A DNA stretch of 64,000 bases from Pseudomonas entomophila (lineage in GTDB: Bacteria > Pseudomonadota > Gammaproteobacteria > Pseudomonadales > Pseudomonadaceae), in NCBI RefSeq assembly GCF_013523125.1, contig NZ_JAAMQJ010000013.1, positions 1-64,000 on the forward strand, in the 5' to 3' direction. A program made the position numbers and the translations under genes. This document shows, piece by piece, positions 24,941 to 35,700 of this stretch; positions within the stretch are counted from its first letter, which is position 1; each line of letters begins with the position of its first letter. The notes under the pieces are model-generated. The model did no database searches. It was given only the letters and a program-made list of their open reading frames with translations, and had not been told where the DNA came from.

Positions 24941-25846
24941 TCATGGCAGCGGATCGCCGCCGGTGACGCCGAAGATCTCGCCGGTGATGTAGCTCGACTC
25001 CTGGGTCGCCAGCAGCACATACAGCGGTGCGCATTCGGCCGGCTGGCCGGGGCGCTTCATCGGTACCTGGCTGCCGAACTCCGGGATCTTCTCCTGTGGC
25101 TGGCCGCCGCTTGGCTGTAGCACGGTCCAGACCGGGCCGGGCGCCACGGCATTGACCCGGATGCCCTTCTCGATGACCTGACCGGCCAGGGCCTTGGTGA
25201 AGGCCACGATCGCCGCCTTGGTGCTGGCATAGTCGAGCAGGGTCGCCGACGGCTGGTACGACTGGATCGACGCGGTGTTGATGATGGTGGCGCCAGCGGG
25301 CATCAGCGGCACGGCCTCCTGGCACAGCCAGAACAGCGAGTACACGTTGGTCTTCATGGTGTGGTCGAACTGCTCGGAGGTGATCTCGCTGATGTCCTTG
25401 CGCGCTTCCTGCTTGCCAGCCACGTTGACCAGCACGTCCAGGCCACCCAGGGCCTCATGGGCCTTGCGGGCCAGGCTGCGTGTGAAGGCTTCGTCCTTCA
25501 GATCACCAGGCAGTGCGACCGCCTTGCGGCCTTCAGCTTCGATCAGCTTCACCACTTCCTGGGCATCGGGCTCTTCTTCGGGCAGGTAGTTGAGCACGAT
25601 GTCGGCGCCTTCACGGGCGAAGGCAATGGCGGCGGCACGGCCAATACCGGAGTCGGCACCGGTGATCAGCGCCTTGCGCCCCTTCATGCGACCGAAGCCC
25701 TTGTAGCTGTCTTCGCCACAGTCCGGCTTGGGCGTCATGCCCTTGTCCAGGCCAGGCGGGTTCTGCGGCTGGGCCGGGAACGGCGGTTGCGGGTACTGGG
25801 TCAGGGGGTTCTGCATGCTGAACTGATCGCGAGTGGTGTTGGACAT
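24941..25846 (-). CDS. SDR-family oxidoreductase (general stress protein type)
   Basis: The start is ATG 25846 with AGGAGG eight bases upstream, giving 301 residues; the longer open frame to 25942 lacks a ribosome site. The N-terminus is a proline-rich lead ([20 protein letters not shown]) characteristic of the YhdG/GSP39-like SDRs. The cofactor motif [26 protein letters not shown] and the catalytic Ser and YASTK (Tyr/Lys) are all present. It would reduce a carbonyl with NAD(P)H. The substrate is unknown. The type is usually stress-induced. Confidence 0.92.
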   Translation of the reverse strand: MSNTTRDQFSMQNPLTQYPQPPFPAQPQNPPGLDKGMTPKPDCGEDSYKGFGRMKGRKALITGADSGIGRAAAIAFAREGADIVLNYLPEEEPDAQEVVKLIEAEGRKAVALPGDLKDEAFTRSLARKAHEALGGLDVLVNVAGKQEARKDISEITSEQFDHTMKTNVYSLFWLCQEAVPLMPAGATIINTASIQSYQPSATLLDYASTKAAIVAFTKALAGQVIEKGIRVNAVAPGPVWTVLQPSGGQPQEKIPEFGSQVPMKRPGQPAECAPLYVLLATQESSYITGEIFGVTGGDPLP

Positions 25847-26024
25847 GGGACCTGCCTCCTGAGAAAAATGCCTTGCGCCAAACGACGCGCTCATGGAATA
25901 CGAGGTCTGGAACGTGACGAGGGTTTGCCGCGATGCAGACACGTCCCGATGAACGGTAGAGGCAGGCTGAAAGGTTTGAGCTATGCCTGTTCGCAGAGGC
26001 TGACGCTACGTCAGGAGCGGCATG

Positions 26025-26049
26025 AAAAAGGGCAGCTCGAGGCTGCCCT
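26025..26049 (-). terminator. Rho-independent terminator after PLDc_N-type gene
   Basis: On the minus strand AGGGCAGC pairs with GCTGCCCT around a five-base loop and is followed by a run of T (26029-26025). It lies 36 bases after the stop of the gene at 26085. Confidence 0.85.
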
Positions 26050-26084
26050 GTGTGTTGCGTATCACCTGCGCGGCGAAGGGCCTC

Positions 26085-26318
26085 TCAGCCCTTGCTGTGT
26101 TCGTCCGAGGTCGGCCCCGTGCCGCGCTTGATGCCGCGAGGCCCCATCAGCGCCCAGATCACCAGCCCGAGCACGGGCAGCACGATGACCAGCACTGCCC
26201 ACATCAGTTTGGTACCCGACGGTTTCTCGCTGCGGAACACGCTGGCGATGACCCAGACGTCCATCAGCACGACAAGGATCGTCACGATGGTCCAGAAGTA
26301 ACTCGGCATGTCGCCCAT
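26085..26318 (-). CDS. PLDc_N-domain small membrane protein
   Basis: The 77 residues have two membrane helices (about 8-28, WTIVTILVVLMDVWVIASVF, and about 38-58, LMWAVLVIVLPVLGLVIWAL), then a GPRG turn and a polar tail. This is the phospholipase D-nuclease N-terminal (PLDc_N) layout, the membrane anchor without a catalytic domain. AAAGGAG lies seven bases before ATG and a terminator follows, so it is its own unit. Function is unknown. Confidence 0.85.
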   Translation of the reverse strand: MGDMPSYFWTIVTILVVLMDVWVIASVFRSEKPSGTKLMWAVLVIVLPVLGLVIWALMGPRGIKRGTGPTSDEHSKG

Positions 26319-26394
26319 GGTCTTTCTCCTTTCAAACGTGGATCAGTGATCCTTCCAGCTGCCCTCGACAGCCACCGGGGGCAGTGCTTTTCCT

Positions 26395-27366
26395 TCAGTG
26401 AACGCGTGTCACGGTCAGGCTGATCGCAGCGATGCGCTCGACGATTTCATAACCGGGCTCTTCGAGCTGCTCGCCGAATACATCGGGGTCGATTTCTTCG
26501 TAGGTCCAACTCCAGGCCCGATCGGCCAGCCGTTGGCGCACGGCCTCGAGGAAGCCATCCCGCCCTTCGACGATCGCGATCCCCGAATACAGCAGCAGGC
26601 TGCCGCCCACGCTCAGGCGCTCGCACGCCTGCTCGAGGATGCGCAAGGACAGGTCGCTGCCCAGATTGCCGCCGCCGTGGCGATAGGTCCGCTGCTGCCC
26701 ATCGATCATGTACGGGGGGTTGGCCACGATCAGGTCAAAGGTGCCTGTAGTGTCGGAGAGAATGTCGCTACGCTGTACCGTCAGGTTCTTCACACCAGCG
26801 GTCGCGGCGTTGACCTGGGTATAGCGCAGCGCCAGCGGGTTGATGTCTACGCCCAGCACCTCGGCATGGGGAGCGGACTTGGCGATCAGCAAGCCACCGA
26901 TACCGCTGCCGCAGCCGATGTCCACGGCGCGTTGAATACGGTGATGGTGGCTCTGCAGGTGCGCCTGGATGACGCGGGCGAAGCGATAGCTGTCCGGGCC
27001 GAAGAACACCGCATCGGTACGATCGGTCGGATAGCCCGAATGCACCAGCAGCAGATCGTCCAGGGTCGACCAGCGCACCTGGCTGCGGAACGTCTTGCCC
27101 TGCTCGGCCACCACCTCGGCGGCTGCCATCAGCTGCAGGCGGTCGTCATCGAGCAAGGCAAGGGAAAAAGGACGGTTCCAGCCGAAGACATCGCGCAACG
27201 TGGAGGCCTGCTGGGCGGCTGCCCGGGCGTTGTTGCGCTGGTGGGTGACCGGCGTGACGCTGGTGAAGCGATAACGCTCCTGCTTCAGCCATCGGGCCAG
27301 TTCCAGCAAGGCCGCATCGGCCTGAGTCACGTCATGATCATGAATCGGGGTGTCGGACAACACCAT
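26395..27366 (-). CDS. Class I SAM-dependent methyltransferase with NPPY motif
   Basis: The 323 residues have an N-terminal non-catalytic half and a Rossmann methyltransferase from about residue 140: AVDIGCGSGIGGLLIAKSAP (SAM motif I), EVLGVDINPLALRYTQVN and the catalytic FDLIVANPPYMID. NPPY enzymes of the HemK/RsmC/TrmN6 group methylate amide or exocyclic nitrogens. The start overlaps the stop of the upstream diiron enzyme gene (TGATG), so the two are translationally coupled and may act in one pathway. The substrate is unknown. Confidence 0.9.
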   Translation of the reverse strand: MVLSDTPIHDHDVTQADAALLELARWLKQERYRFTSVTPVTHQRNNARAAAQQASTLRDVFGWNRPFSLALLDDDRLQLMAAAEVVAEQGKTFRSQVRWSTLDDLLLVHSGYPTDRTDAVFFGPDSYRFARVIQAHLQSHHHRIQRAVDIGCGSGIGGLLIAKSAPHAEVLGVDINPLALRYTQVNAATAGVKNLTVQRSDILSDTTGTFDLIVANPPYMIDGQQRTYRHGGGNLGSDLSLRILEQACERLSVGGSLLLYSGIAIVEGRDGFLEAVRQRLADRAWSWTYEEIDPDVFGEQLEEPGYEIVERIAAISLTVTRVH

Positions 27367-28718
27367 CAGCAGGGTCTCCCTTCCGCTAGGCCGGTATGGC
27401 GAATGTAGTCACGTGTCGCTTGCAGGCCTTCAGGCAAGGCATGCCGGCTGCCGAACATCTGCTCGATCAGTTCGGTGACCGAGGCTTTGCTGGCGCGCCC
27501 TGCCGAGGGTTCCTCGATCTTGAGCGACGCTTCCCATTTGCCTGGCATCACCCGACGTGGTGCCGGGCCTTGCCAGTCGGCGGCGATCCAGTCATGCCAT
27601 AGCTGGCGCTCGTACGGGCTGAAGACGCCGAACATGGGCGCGGTTGGACCTTCCAGCAATCGATAGAAACGACTCTCCATGGGGTCGGCCCCACGGCGAA
27701 CCCAGCGCTGGTTTTCCAGCGCGGTCAGGAAGGCCGACATGCTTTCGCCAGGCGCCAGCCACTGGTTGATGGTGCGGCCTTCGAGGCGGCAGTGATCGGC
27801 ATGCATGAACTGACCGAACACCCGCTTGCGCTCCAGGCTCGCGACCAACTCGCCGTGCAGGTCGAAAGCGCCGATCAGCGACGGCGTGTCGATACCCAGG
27901 TCGTTCAGGCGGTAGCCTTGGCGTACGCGTTCGTAGAAGGCTTCTGCCTCCTGCGCCGGGCAAAGCTGGTGCAGGGCCTCGATGGCCTTGCGCGCATGTC
28001 CGCTAGCAGCATTGTCGATGGTGATGTGCAACTGGAAGTAGAAGCCGTCGATGCCCAGTTCGGCCAGTTCGTACGTGGTGATGAGCAGGTGCAGCGGGGG
28101 CTGTTCGTAGCCCAGGTTGTAGCCGATGACTTCCGGCAGGAACGCATCGCTGTGCATGCCAAGCGCCAGCTGGATGCCACCTTGCAGGTAGCGCCCATCG
28201 TCCAATGGCACCGCCTCGAGACAACCGAGCCGACTCATCAGACGTTGATAGATCGAGACATGGTTGCTGCGCAGGTCACCATCGCCAAGCTCTTCGAGGT
28301 AGGTACGGATCAGCCCGTGGTAGCGTGGGTCCTGCCAGTGCTGCAGGGTCCCATACAGCCAGGCGCCGTCAACCAGTTTGGTCGGCGTCACCTGTTGGAG
28401 AAAATAGAGTGCTTGGGAGCGGTTGGCGAAATAACGTCGGGGTTCGCCGTCCTGACGGGCCTTGAGGTAGGCAGCATAGGCCGACGCGACACGGGCGGCG
28501 TGCCGCGCGGTCCAGTCGTCCAGGCCAGCGGCAGTGTCCGGCAGGTCGTCAGCCATGGCGCGCGTCCCTTCCAGCTGCTGGGCAAGCCAGCGCGCGCTGT
28601 CGACAGGATGGCCGGCCAACAGAGCCTGGTAGCGATCCTTGAGCGTGGTGGCAGTCACGGGCACGTTGGCTGGAGCGGCGGTTCGGACGATGGTCGCCTT
28701 GCGGGTCATGACGGTCAT
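27366..28718 (-). CDS. Iron-containing redox enzyme, heme-oxygenase-like diiron family
   Basis: The 450-residue helical protein shows the HDO metal signature. YLEELGDGDLRSNHVSIYQR at about 141-160 supplies Glu and His ligands. ITIDNAASGHARKAIEAL at about 232-250 supplies Asp and His. A further acidic/His set is likely in the FMHADHCR region. HDO relatives (UndA, SznF-type) use O2 to oxidise or cleave small molecules, including fatty acids and amino acid derivatives. It is translationally coupled to a methyltransferase. This pair could modify one metabolite, but no other biosynthetic gene is adjacent. Confidence 0.85.
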   Translation of the reverse strand: MTVMTRKATIVRTAAPANVPVTATTLKDRYQALLAGHPVDSARWLAQQLEGTRAMADDLPDTAAGLDDWTARHAARVASAYAAYLKARQDGEPRRYFANRSQALYFLQQVTPTKLVDGAWLYGTLQHWQDPRYHGLIRTYLEELGDGDLRSNHVSIYQRLMSRLGCLEAVPLDDGRYLQGGIQLALGMHSDAFLPEVIGYNLGYEQPPLHLLITTYELAELGIDGFYFQLHITIDNAASGHARKAIEALHQLCPAQEAEAFYERVRQGYRLNDLGIDTPSLIGAFDLHGELVASLERKRVFGQFMHADHCRLEGRTINQWLAPGESMSAFLTALENQRWVRRGADPMESRFYRLLEGPTAPMFGVFSPYERQLWHDWIAADWQGPAPRRVMPGKWEASLKIEEPSAGRASKASVTELIEQMFGSRHALPEGLQATRDYIRHTGLAEGRPC

Positions 28719-28737
28719 GGGGCGGCCCTCTTGGACT

Positions 28738-28929
28738 TCAATGATCTTGTTCTGAGGAAGACGTAGGTTCGGTTTCAGCCGTAGGGCTCGTGATCGGCTT
28801 GTCGGGTTGCTTCATCAGCAGGGAGGGTTTGCTCTGGTCAGCATCCTTGGCCGGGTGGTCGCTGCGATCGAAGCAGCCGCCCAACAGGATCAGGCCGGTG
28901 GACAGGCAAAGGATCGAGATGATGCGCAT
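28738..28929 (-). CDS. Small lipoprotein
   Basis: The start is ATG 28929, with AGGAG seven bases upstream; 63 residues. The signal peptide RIISILCLSTGLILLGGC carries a lipobox (LLGGC), so the mature chain begins at Cys and would be lipid-anchored. The mature ~45 residues are short, polar and rich in Ser/Thr/Pro (TSPTAETEPTSSSEQ), probably disordered. It ends 20 bases before the start of the diiron enzyme gene and may lead that transcript. Confidence 0.75.
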   Translation of the reverse strand: MRIISILCLSTGLILLGGCFDRSDHPAKDADQSKPSLLMKQPDKPITSPTAETEPTSSSEQDH

Positions 28930-28989
28930 GGAATGCTCCTCGAGGCTCGACAACGCGCGGCGTCACAGGCAGGCGCCGCGCGTCGCACG

Positions 28990-29160
28990 TTAGGATCGAC
29001 CGCCTTTGCGTCCGGATTCCGAGGACTTGTCATGAGAAGTCCCGGAGGCCTTCCCGCCTTTCTTGCCGGCCTCGGAGGCCTTCTCGCGGTCGTTTGCGAA
29101 GTTGCCACTACCTTTCTGACCGCTACCGCTCTGGCTACCGCCTTGCTTGTTACTGGCCAT
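28990..29160 (-). CDS. KGG-motif general stress protein (56 aa)
   Basis: A 56-codon frame runs from ATG 29160 to TAA at 28990. The product is almost entirely Gly/Ser/Lys with three KGG-type motifs (AGKKGGKASG, ESGRKGG), as in the con-10/GsiB-like stress proteins. These hydrophilic proteins accumulate in stationary phase or osmotic stress. It lies just upstream of the lipoprotein, diiron enzyme and methyltransferase on the same strand, supporting a stress-regulated cluster. Confidence 0.8.
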   Translation of the reverse strand: MASNKQGGSQSGSGQKGSGNFANDREKASEAGKKGGKASGTSHDKSSESGRKGGRS

Positions 29161-29725
29161 GATCGTTCACCTCATGAGGGTTATAGGACACGGGCTTCGC
29201 ACCGTGCATAGGTTCCGATCGACGCTTTCGCAATAGATTCGATTTTTCTGCACCAGGTCGGATCAGCGGTCGGAATACCTGTCGCCTCGGCCATTGGCAC
29301 GATGGTCTGTGCGCCGATTCCGTTTTCTGCTCTCGCTCAGGCCCAAGCCAGGGCCTCTGCTGGCGATTGTTCAACACTGTTTCGAATATTGTCGGACGTG
29401 CCAAATTCTCGACGTAATGCCTCTTCCGACGAACGGTTTACCGTTTGCCTTGCACGGGTGTAACGCAATATTTACAGGTGCCTATGGGATCCCATTGCCT
29501 ATTCCGAGGCGCTTTTTTGACCCCTGGTCGAGTTTTTGACGCGCCTTCAGGTGAAATCTGCCGCGCTATACCCCTATTCAGCCATAGGGCCATAGATCGC
29601 TCGTTGACGTCAGAAATTGCCAGGGGGACTTCACTCAGTAAGGGCGCACCCCGCCCCGCCGGAGGTGTCGAACAAACCGCCTGGCCTGACCTCGGCAGCA
29701 CTCGAGGAATGGAACAGGAGTTGTC
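29161..29725 (+). promoter_or_regulatory. Long leader/promoter region of the giant adhesin gene
   Basis: The 565 bases have no gene. They are flanked by the divergent KGG gene and the adhesin start, which has AGGAG just before ATG 29726. A perfect inverted repeat AACGG-TTTA-CCGTT lies at 29432-29445. CTATACCC at 29566-29573 resembles an RpoS-type -10 (CTATACT). GACGTCAGAAATTGCC at about 29606-29621 partly resembles the FleQ site GTCANTAAATTGAC but is one base short. From published work on P. putida, lapF is RpoS- and FleQ/c-di-GMP-dependent. The sites named here are candidates only. Confidence 0.45.
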
Positions 29726-32700
29726 ATGGAAAACATCGTCGTCGCCGATAAAGCCACATCACAGATCAGCAACCTGCAAGGCAATTCCTTCCAACTCAGC
29801 GGGCCCGGCGTGGTGCAGATGCCCGTCTCACCCTCTCAGGTCGCGTCGGTCAGTCGCAGTGGCCAAGACCTCACGATCAACCTGAGGTCGGGCGAGCGCA
29901 TCCACATCGGCAACTTCTTCACGCCCGACGCCGACGGCAACCAGAGCGACATCGTGTTCACCGGCGACGACGGTGTCATGTGGCAGGCCCAGTACAGCAC
30001 CGAACCCTTCGACGGGTTCACCTTCAACGAAGTCGAGTCGCTGGACGAGCTGTTGGCGAGCAACGAGGTGATCTCCGCCAACCAGACCTTCGCCTTCGCC
30101 GGTCTTGGCCTGTTGGGCGCAGGGGGCGCCGCCGCAGCGGCGGGGGGTGGAGGTGGTGGCGGTGGCGGTACGCCGACTCCCGTCACCCCAACGGCACCGG
30201 CCAACCTGGCGTTGTCCGCCGACGGCTTGTCGCTGACCGGGACCGGCATCCCGGGCGCTACGGTGAACGTGCGCGGCCCGGACGGTACCTTGCTGGGCAG
30301 CACGGTGGTCGGTGCCGATGGCAACTTCACCGTGCCGCTCGACACACCGCAGAACAATGGCCAGACCGTGGTCGTCGACCAGACCGACCCCACGGGCGCC
30401 ACTTCCGACCCCGTCGTCATCACCGCGCCCGACACCCAGGCCCCCGCCGCGCCAGCCAACCTGCAGCTGAGCACCGACGGCCTGACCCTGACCGGCACCG
30501 GCGAGCCAGGGGCCACCGTCACCGTGCGCGATGCCAATGGTGCGGTCCTGGGCACCGCCGTGGTCGCTGCCGACGGGACGTTCAGCATCGGCCTGAGCGC
30601 GCCGCAGCTCGACGGCCAGACTCTGACGGTCGATCAGGCCGACGCCGCCGGCAATACCTCCGCCGACGCGTCGCTGACCGTGGCCGACGTGACCGCACCT
30701 GCAGCGCCGGCCAATCTGGCCGTGAGCGCCGACGGCCTGTCGCTCAGCGGCACCGGCGAGCCCGGTGCCACGGTCACCGTGCGTGGTGCCAATGGCGCCG
30801 TGCTCGGGACGGCCGTGGTGGGCACCGATGGTACGTTCAACGTGCCGTTGGGCACCGCACAGACCGACGGCCAGACCTTGAACGTCGAGCAGACCGATGC
30901 CGCCGGCAACGTGTCTCCGACTGCCTCGGCAGTGGCACCGATCGGTGCGGATGCACCGCCGGCGCCTACGGCGCTGGCCCTGAGCGCCGATGGCCTGACC
31001 TTGACCGGCCGCGGCGAGCCTGGCGACACCGTCACCGTCCGAGGTGCCAACGGTGCCGTCCTGGGCACCGCCGTGGTCGCCGCCGATGGCACCTTCAGCG
31101 TGTCGCTGGGCAGTGCACAGCTCAACGGCGAAACCCTGAGCGTGGTCCAGGCCAACCCCGAGGGCCTCGTCTCGCCGACAGCCACCTTCGTCGCGGCCGA
31201 CGTCACGGCCCCGGGTGCCCCCACTGGTCTGCAGGTCGGCGACGATGGGCTGACCCTGACCGGTACCGGCGAGCCCGGCGCTACGGTTACCGTACGCGGC
31301 CCTGACGGTGCGGTGCTGGGGACGGCCATCGTCGCGGCCAATGGCAGCTTCACGGTCACCCTGGGCAGTGCCCAGCTCGAGGGTCAAACCTTGACCGCCA
31401 CCCAGACCGATGCGGCCGGCAATACATCGCCAGCGGCGGTAGCGACCGCACCGACCGGCACGGAGGCACCGCCTGCGCCTGCCGATCTGGCCTTGAGCGC
31501 CGATGGCCTGACCCTGACCGGGACCGGCCAGCCCGGCAACACGGTCACGGTCCGCGCCGCCGACGGCAGCGTGCTCGGGACGGCCGTGGTCGGTGCCGAT
31601 GGCACCTTCACGCTCACCCTGGCGACCGCTCAGCTCGACGGCGAGACCCTTTCCGCCGTGCAGACCAACGCTGCAGGTCTCACCTCCAGCGTCACCACCT
31701 ACACCGCCGCCGACGTCACCGCGCCGCCGGCCCCGACCGACGTACAAGTGGCCAACGACGGCCTGAGCCTGAGCGGCCGCGGTGAACCGGGTGCCATTGT
31801 GACCGTGCGCGATGCCAACGGCGCCGTCCCGGGCACCGCCGTGGTCGCAGCGGACGGTACCTTCACCGTGGACCTGGACACCGCCCAACTCGACGGCCAG
31901 CAGCTGAGCGTCGAGCAGGCCGATGCGGCCGGCAATGCGTCGCCCGTGGTCTCGGCCTTCGCGCCCAACGGTCCCGACGCGCCTGACGCGCCCACCGACC
32001 TGACCCTCAGCGCCGACGGCCTGACCCTGAGTGGCGTAGGGGAACCAGGCAACATCGTCACGGTACGTGGCGCCAACGGCACGGTGCTCGGTACCGCGGT
32101 GGTAGCGGCCGACGGTACTTTCGCCGTCACGCTGGCCACGGCGCAGCTCAATGGCGAGGCCCTTTCGGCCGTGCAGACCAACGCTGCCGGTGCGACCTCG
32201 CCCTCTGCAGCCTATACCGCTGCCGACGTCACCGCGCCCGATGCACTCGACGACCTGCAGCTGGCCGCCGACGGTGTAACCCTCACCGGCACCGGCGAGC
32301 CCGGCGCCACCGTCGCCGTACGCGACGCCTCGGGCACCGTGCTCGGCAGCGCCATCGTGGCCGCTGACGGCACGTTCAGCGTGACGCTGAGCAGCGCGCA
32401 ACTGAACGGTCAGACCTTGTCGGTCGAGCAGACCGACCGCGCCGGCAATACGTCGGTCGCGAGCGAAGTAATAGCAACCGATGTGACCCCACCCGTGGCC
32501 CCGACCAACGTGTCGGTCGCCAACGACGGCTTGAGCCTGAGCGGTGTCGGCGAGCCAGGCGCCACCGTCACTGTCCGCGATGCCGATGGTGTCGTGCTGG
32601 GGACAGCGGTCGTCGCAGCCGACGGCACCTTCATCGTCGAGCTGGGCACCGCGCAACTCGAAGGCCAGGCGCTGACGGTCGAGCAGACCGATGCGGCCGG

Positions 32701-35700
32701 CAACGTGTCGCCGACCACCAATGCCTCCGCACCCATCGGGGCCGATGCCCCCGACGCACCGACGAACCTCGCCCTGAGCGCCGACGGCCTGACGCTGTCC
32801 GGCATCGGTCAGCCCGGCGCCACGGTCACCATCCGCGGTGCCGACGGCAGTGTGCTGGGCACCGCCGTGGTCGCAGCCGATGGCACCTTCGCCGTCACGT
32901 TGGCTACCGCCCAACTCAATGGCGAAACCCTGACGGCGGTCCAGGCCGACGCCGACGGCGCCACCTCGCCTTCGGCGTCCTACACCGCCGCCGACGTCAC
33001 CGCACCACAAGCGCCAGGCGCCCTGCAACTGGCCGCCGATGGCGTGACCCTCACCGGCACCGGCGAACCCGGCGCCACCGTCAACGTCCGTGATGCCTCG
33101 GGCACCTTGCTCGGCAGCGCCATCGTGGCCGCTGACGGCACGTTCAGCGTGACGCTGAGCAGTGCGCAACTGAACGGCCAGACCCTGTCCGTGACGCAGA
33201 ACGACGGTGCCGGCAATGCGTCTGCCGCCGTCGAGGTGCAAGCCACGGACGTGACCGCACCGCAAGCGCCAACCACCGTCGCCGTGTCCAACGATGGGCT
33301 GAGCCTGAGCGGGGTGGGCGAACCCGGCGCTACCGTGACCGTTCGTGACGCCACTGGCGCCGTCCTCGGTACCGCCGTGGTGGCCGCCGACGGCACCTTC
33401 ACCGTGGCCCTGGGTACCGCCCAGCTCGACGGCCAGACATTGAGCGTCGAGCAGGCCGACGCCGCCGGTAACGTCTCCCCTGCCACATCCGCCTCCGCCC
33501 CCATAGGCGCCGACGCCCCCGACGCTCCAGCGAACCTGGCACTCAGCGCCGACGGCCTGACCTTGTCGGGTGTCGGCCAACCCGGCGCCACGGTCACCGT
33601 GCGCGGCGCCGACGGCTCCGTGTTGGGCACCGCCGTGGTCGCAGCCGATGGCACCTTCGCCGTCACGTTGGCTACCGCTCAACTCAACGGCGAAACCCTG
33701 ACCGCCGTGCAAGCCAACCCCGCCGGCGCGACCTCGCCGTCGGCGTCCTACACCGCTGCCGATGTCACAGCACCGCAGGCGCCGTCCGACCTGGCCCTGA
33801 GTGGCGATGGCCTGACCGTGACCGGCACCGGCGAACCCGGTGCCAGCGTCACCGTCCGTAGTGCCAATGGCAACGTCCTGGGCACCGCGACGGTCGCCGC
33901 CGATGGCACCTTCAGTGTCATCCTGGGCAGCGCCCAGGTGGACGCGACCACTCTGACAGTCACCCAGGCCGATGCCGCAGGCAATGCCTCCCCTGCCAGC
34001 GAACTGGTCGTGGTCGACGTCACCGCACCCGCCGCGCCGACCGCGCTGCAGGTGACCACCGATGGTCTGAGCCTGCGCGGCCTCGGCGAGCCTGGGGCGA
34101 CCGTCACCGTGCGCGATGCCTCGGGCGCGACCCTGGGCACGGCCGTGGTGGCGACCGATGGCACCTTCACCGTCTCCCTGGACACCGCTCAGCTCGACGG
34201 CCAGCAGCTGGTCGTCGACCAGACCGATGCCGCCGGCAACGTCTCGCCCACGGCCTCGGCCTTTGCGCCGGTAGGCGCCGATGCGCCCGAGGCACCGACG
34301 GGTCTGGCGCTCAGCGTCGATGGCCTGACCCTTTCCGGCACCGGTGAGCCGGGCGACACCATCACCGTCCGCAGTGCCGATGACCAGGTCCTGGGCCGCG
34401 CCGTGGTCGGTGCCGACGGCCGCTTCAGCGTGACCCTGGGCAGCGCCCAGCTCAACGGCGAGACGTTGAGCGTGGTGCAGACCAACCCCGCCGGCGCCAG
34501 CTCGCCGTCCACTGCCCTGGTCGCCGCCGACGTCACCGCGCCGCAAGCCGTGACCGGCCTGCAACTGGCCGATGACGGTCGAACCCTCAGTGGCACTGGC
34601 GAACCTGGCGCGCGAGTGACCGTCCGGGATGCGGCAGGCACGGTTCTGGGGGTCGCCACGGTCGCTGCCGATGGCACCTTCAGCGTGCCGCTCGGCAGCG
34701 CCCAGCAAAATGGTCAGACCCTGTCCGTGGTGCAGGCCGACGCTGCGGGCAACGCCTCGCCGGCCACATCGCTGTCTGCGCCGGACGTCACGACGCCCGC
34801 CGCGCCAGGCGCCCTGGAACTGGCAGCCGATGGCGTGACCCTCACCGGCACCGGCGAGCCCGGGGCAACCGTCAGCGTGCGCGACGCCCAAGGCACCGTG
34901 CTCGGCACGGGCCTGGTCGGTGCCGACGGTACCTTCAGCCTGACCCTCAACCGTCCGCAACTCGACGGCCAGAACCTGACCGTCCAGCAAACCGACACAG
35001 CCGGCAACCTGTCGCCGACCACGCCCCTGACCGTCGCCGACCTGACCGCACCGGCTGTGCCGACCGAACTGAGCGTGGCCGGCGACGGCTTGAGCCTGAG
35101 CGGTCGCGGTGAAGCCGGCGCCACGGTGAACGTGCGCGATGCCGACGGCAACCTGCTCGGCAGCGCCACGGTCGCGGCCGATGGCACCTTCACCGTCACC
35201 CTCGACACCGCGCAACAGCAAGGCCAGCCGCTGAGCGTCGAGCAGATCGACGCGGCCGGCAACGCCTCGCCCAGCGCGACGGCCTTCGCCCCGCAAGGGG
35301 CCGACGCCCCCGATGCGCCGACGGCCCTGGCCCTGAGCAGCAATGGCCTGATCCTGAGCGGTACCGGTGAAGCCGGTGCCACGGTGACCGTGCGCGATGC
35401 CAATGGCGTCGTGCTGGGCACGGCGCAGGTCGGCGCCGACGGTACCTTCAGCGTCACCCTGGACACGGCGCAGCTCAACGGCGAAACCCTCGACGTGCGC
35501 CAGGCCACGGCCGGTGGCACCTCGCCGTCTGTCGCCCTGGTCGCCGCCGACGTGACCGCACCGGTCGCGCTCGATGACCTGGTGCTCAGCACGGATGGCC
35601 GCACGGTCACCGGCACCGGTGAGGCCGGCGCCACGGTCACCGCGCGTGCCGCCGATGGTCGACTGCTCGGCAGCGCCCTGGTCGCTGCCGACGGCACCTT

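Noticed and set aside
29606..29621. FleQ-binding site upstream of lapF as a confident feature
   Set aside because: GTCAGAAATTG is one base shorter than the consensus and lacks the closing half, so it is only mentioned as a candidate.
29828..35296. Very long minus-strand open frame (about 1822 codons) opposite lapF, with further ones at 37796-42235 and 42554-48592
   Set aside because: They mirror the GC-rich, repeat-built adhesin frame, have no ribosome sites or domain signals, and translate to low-complexity Arg/Gly/Ala sequence. Codon bias of the real gene explains them.
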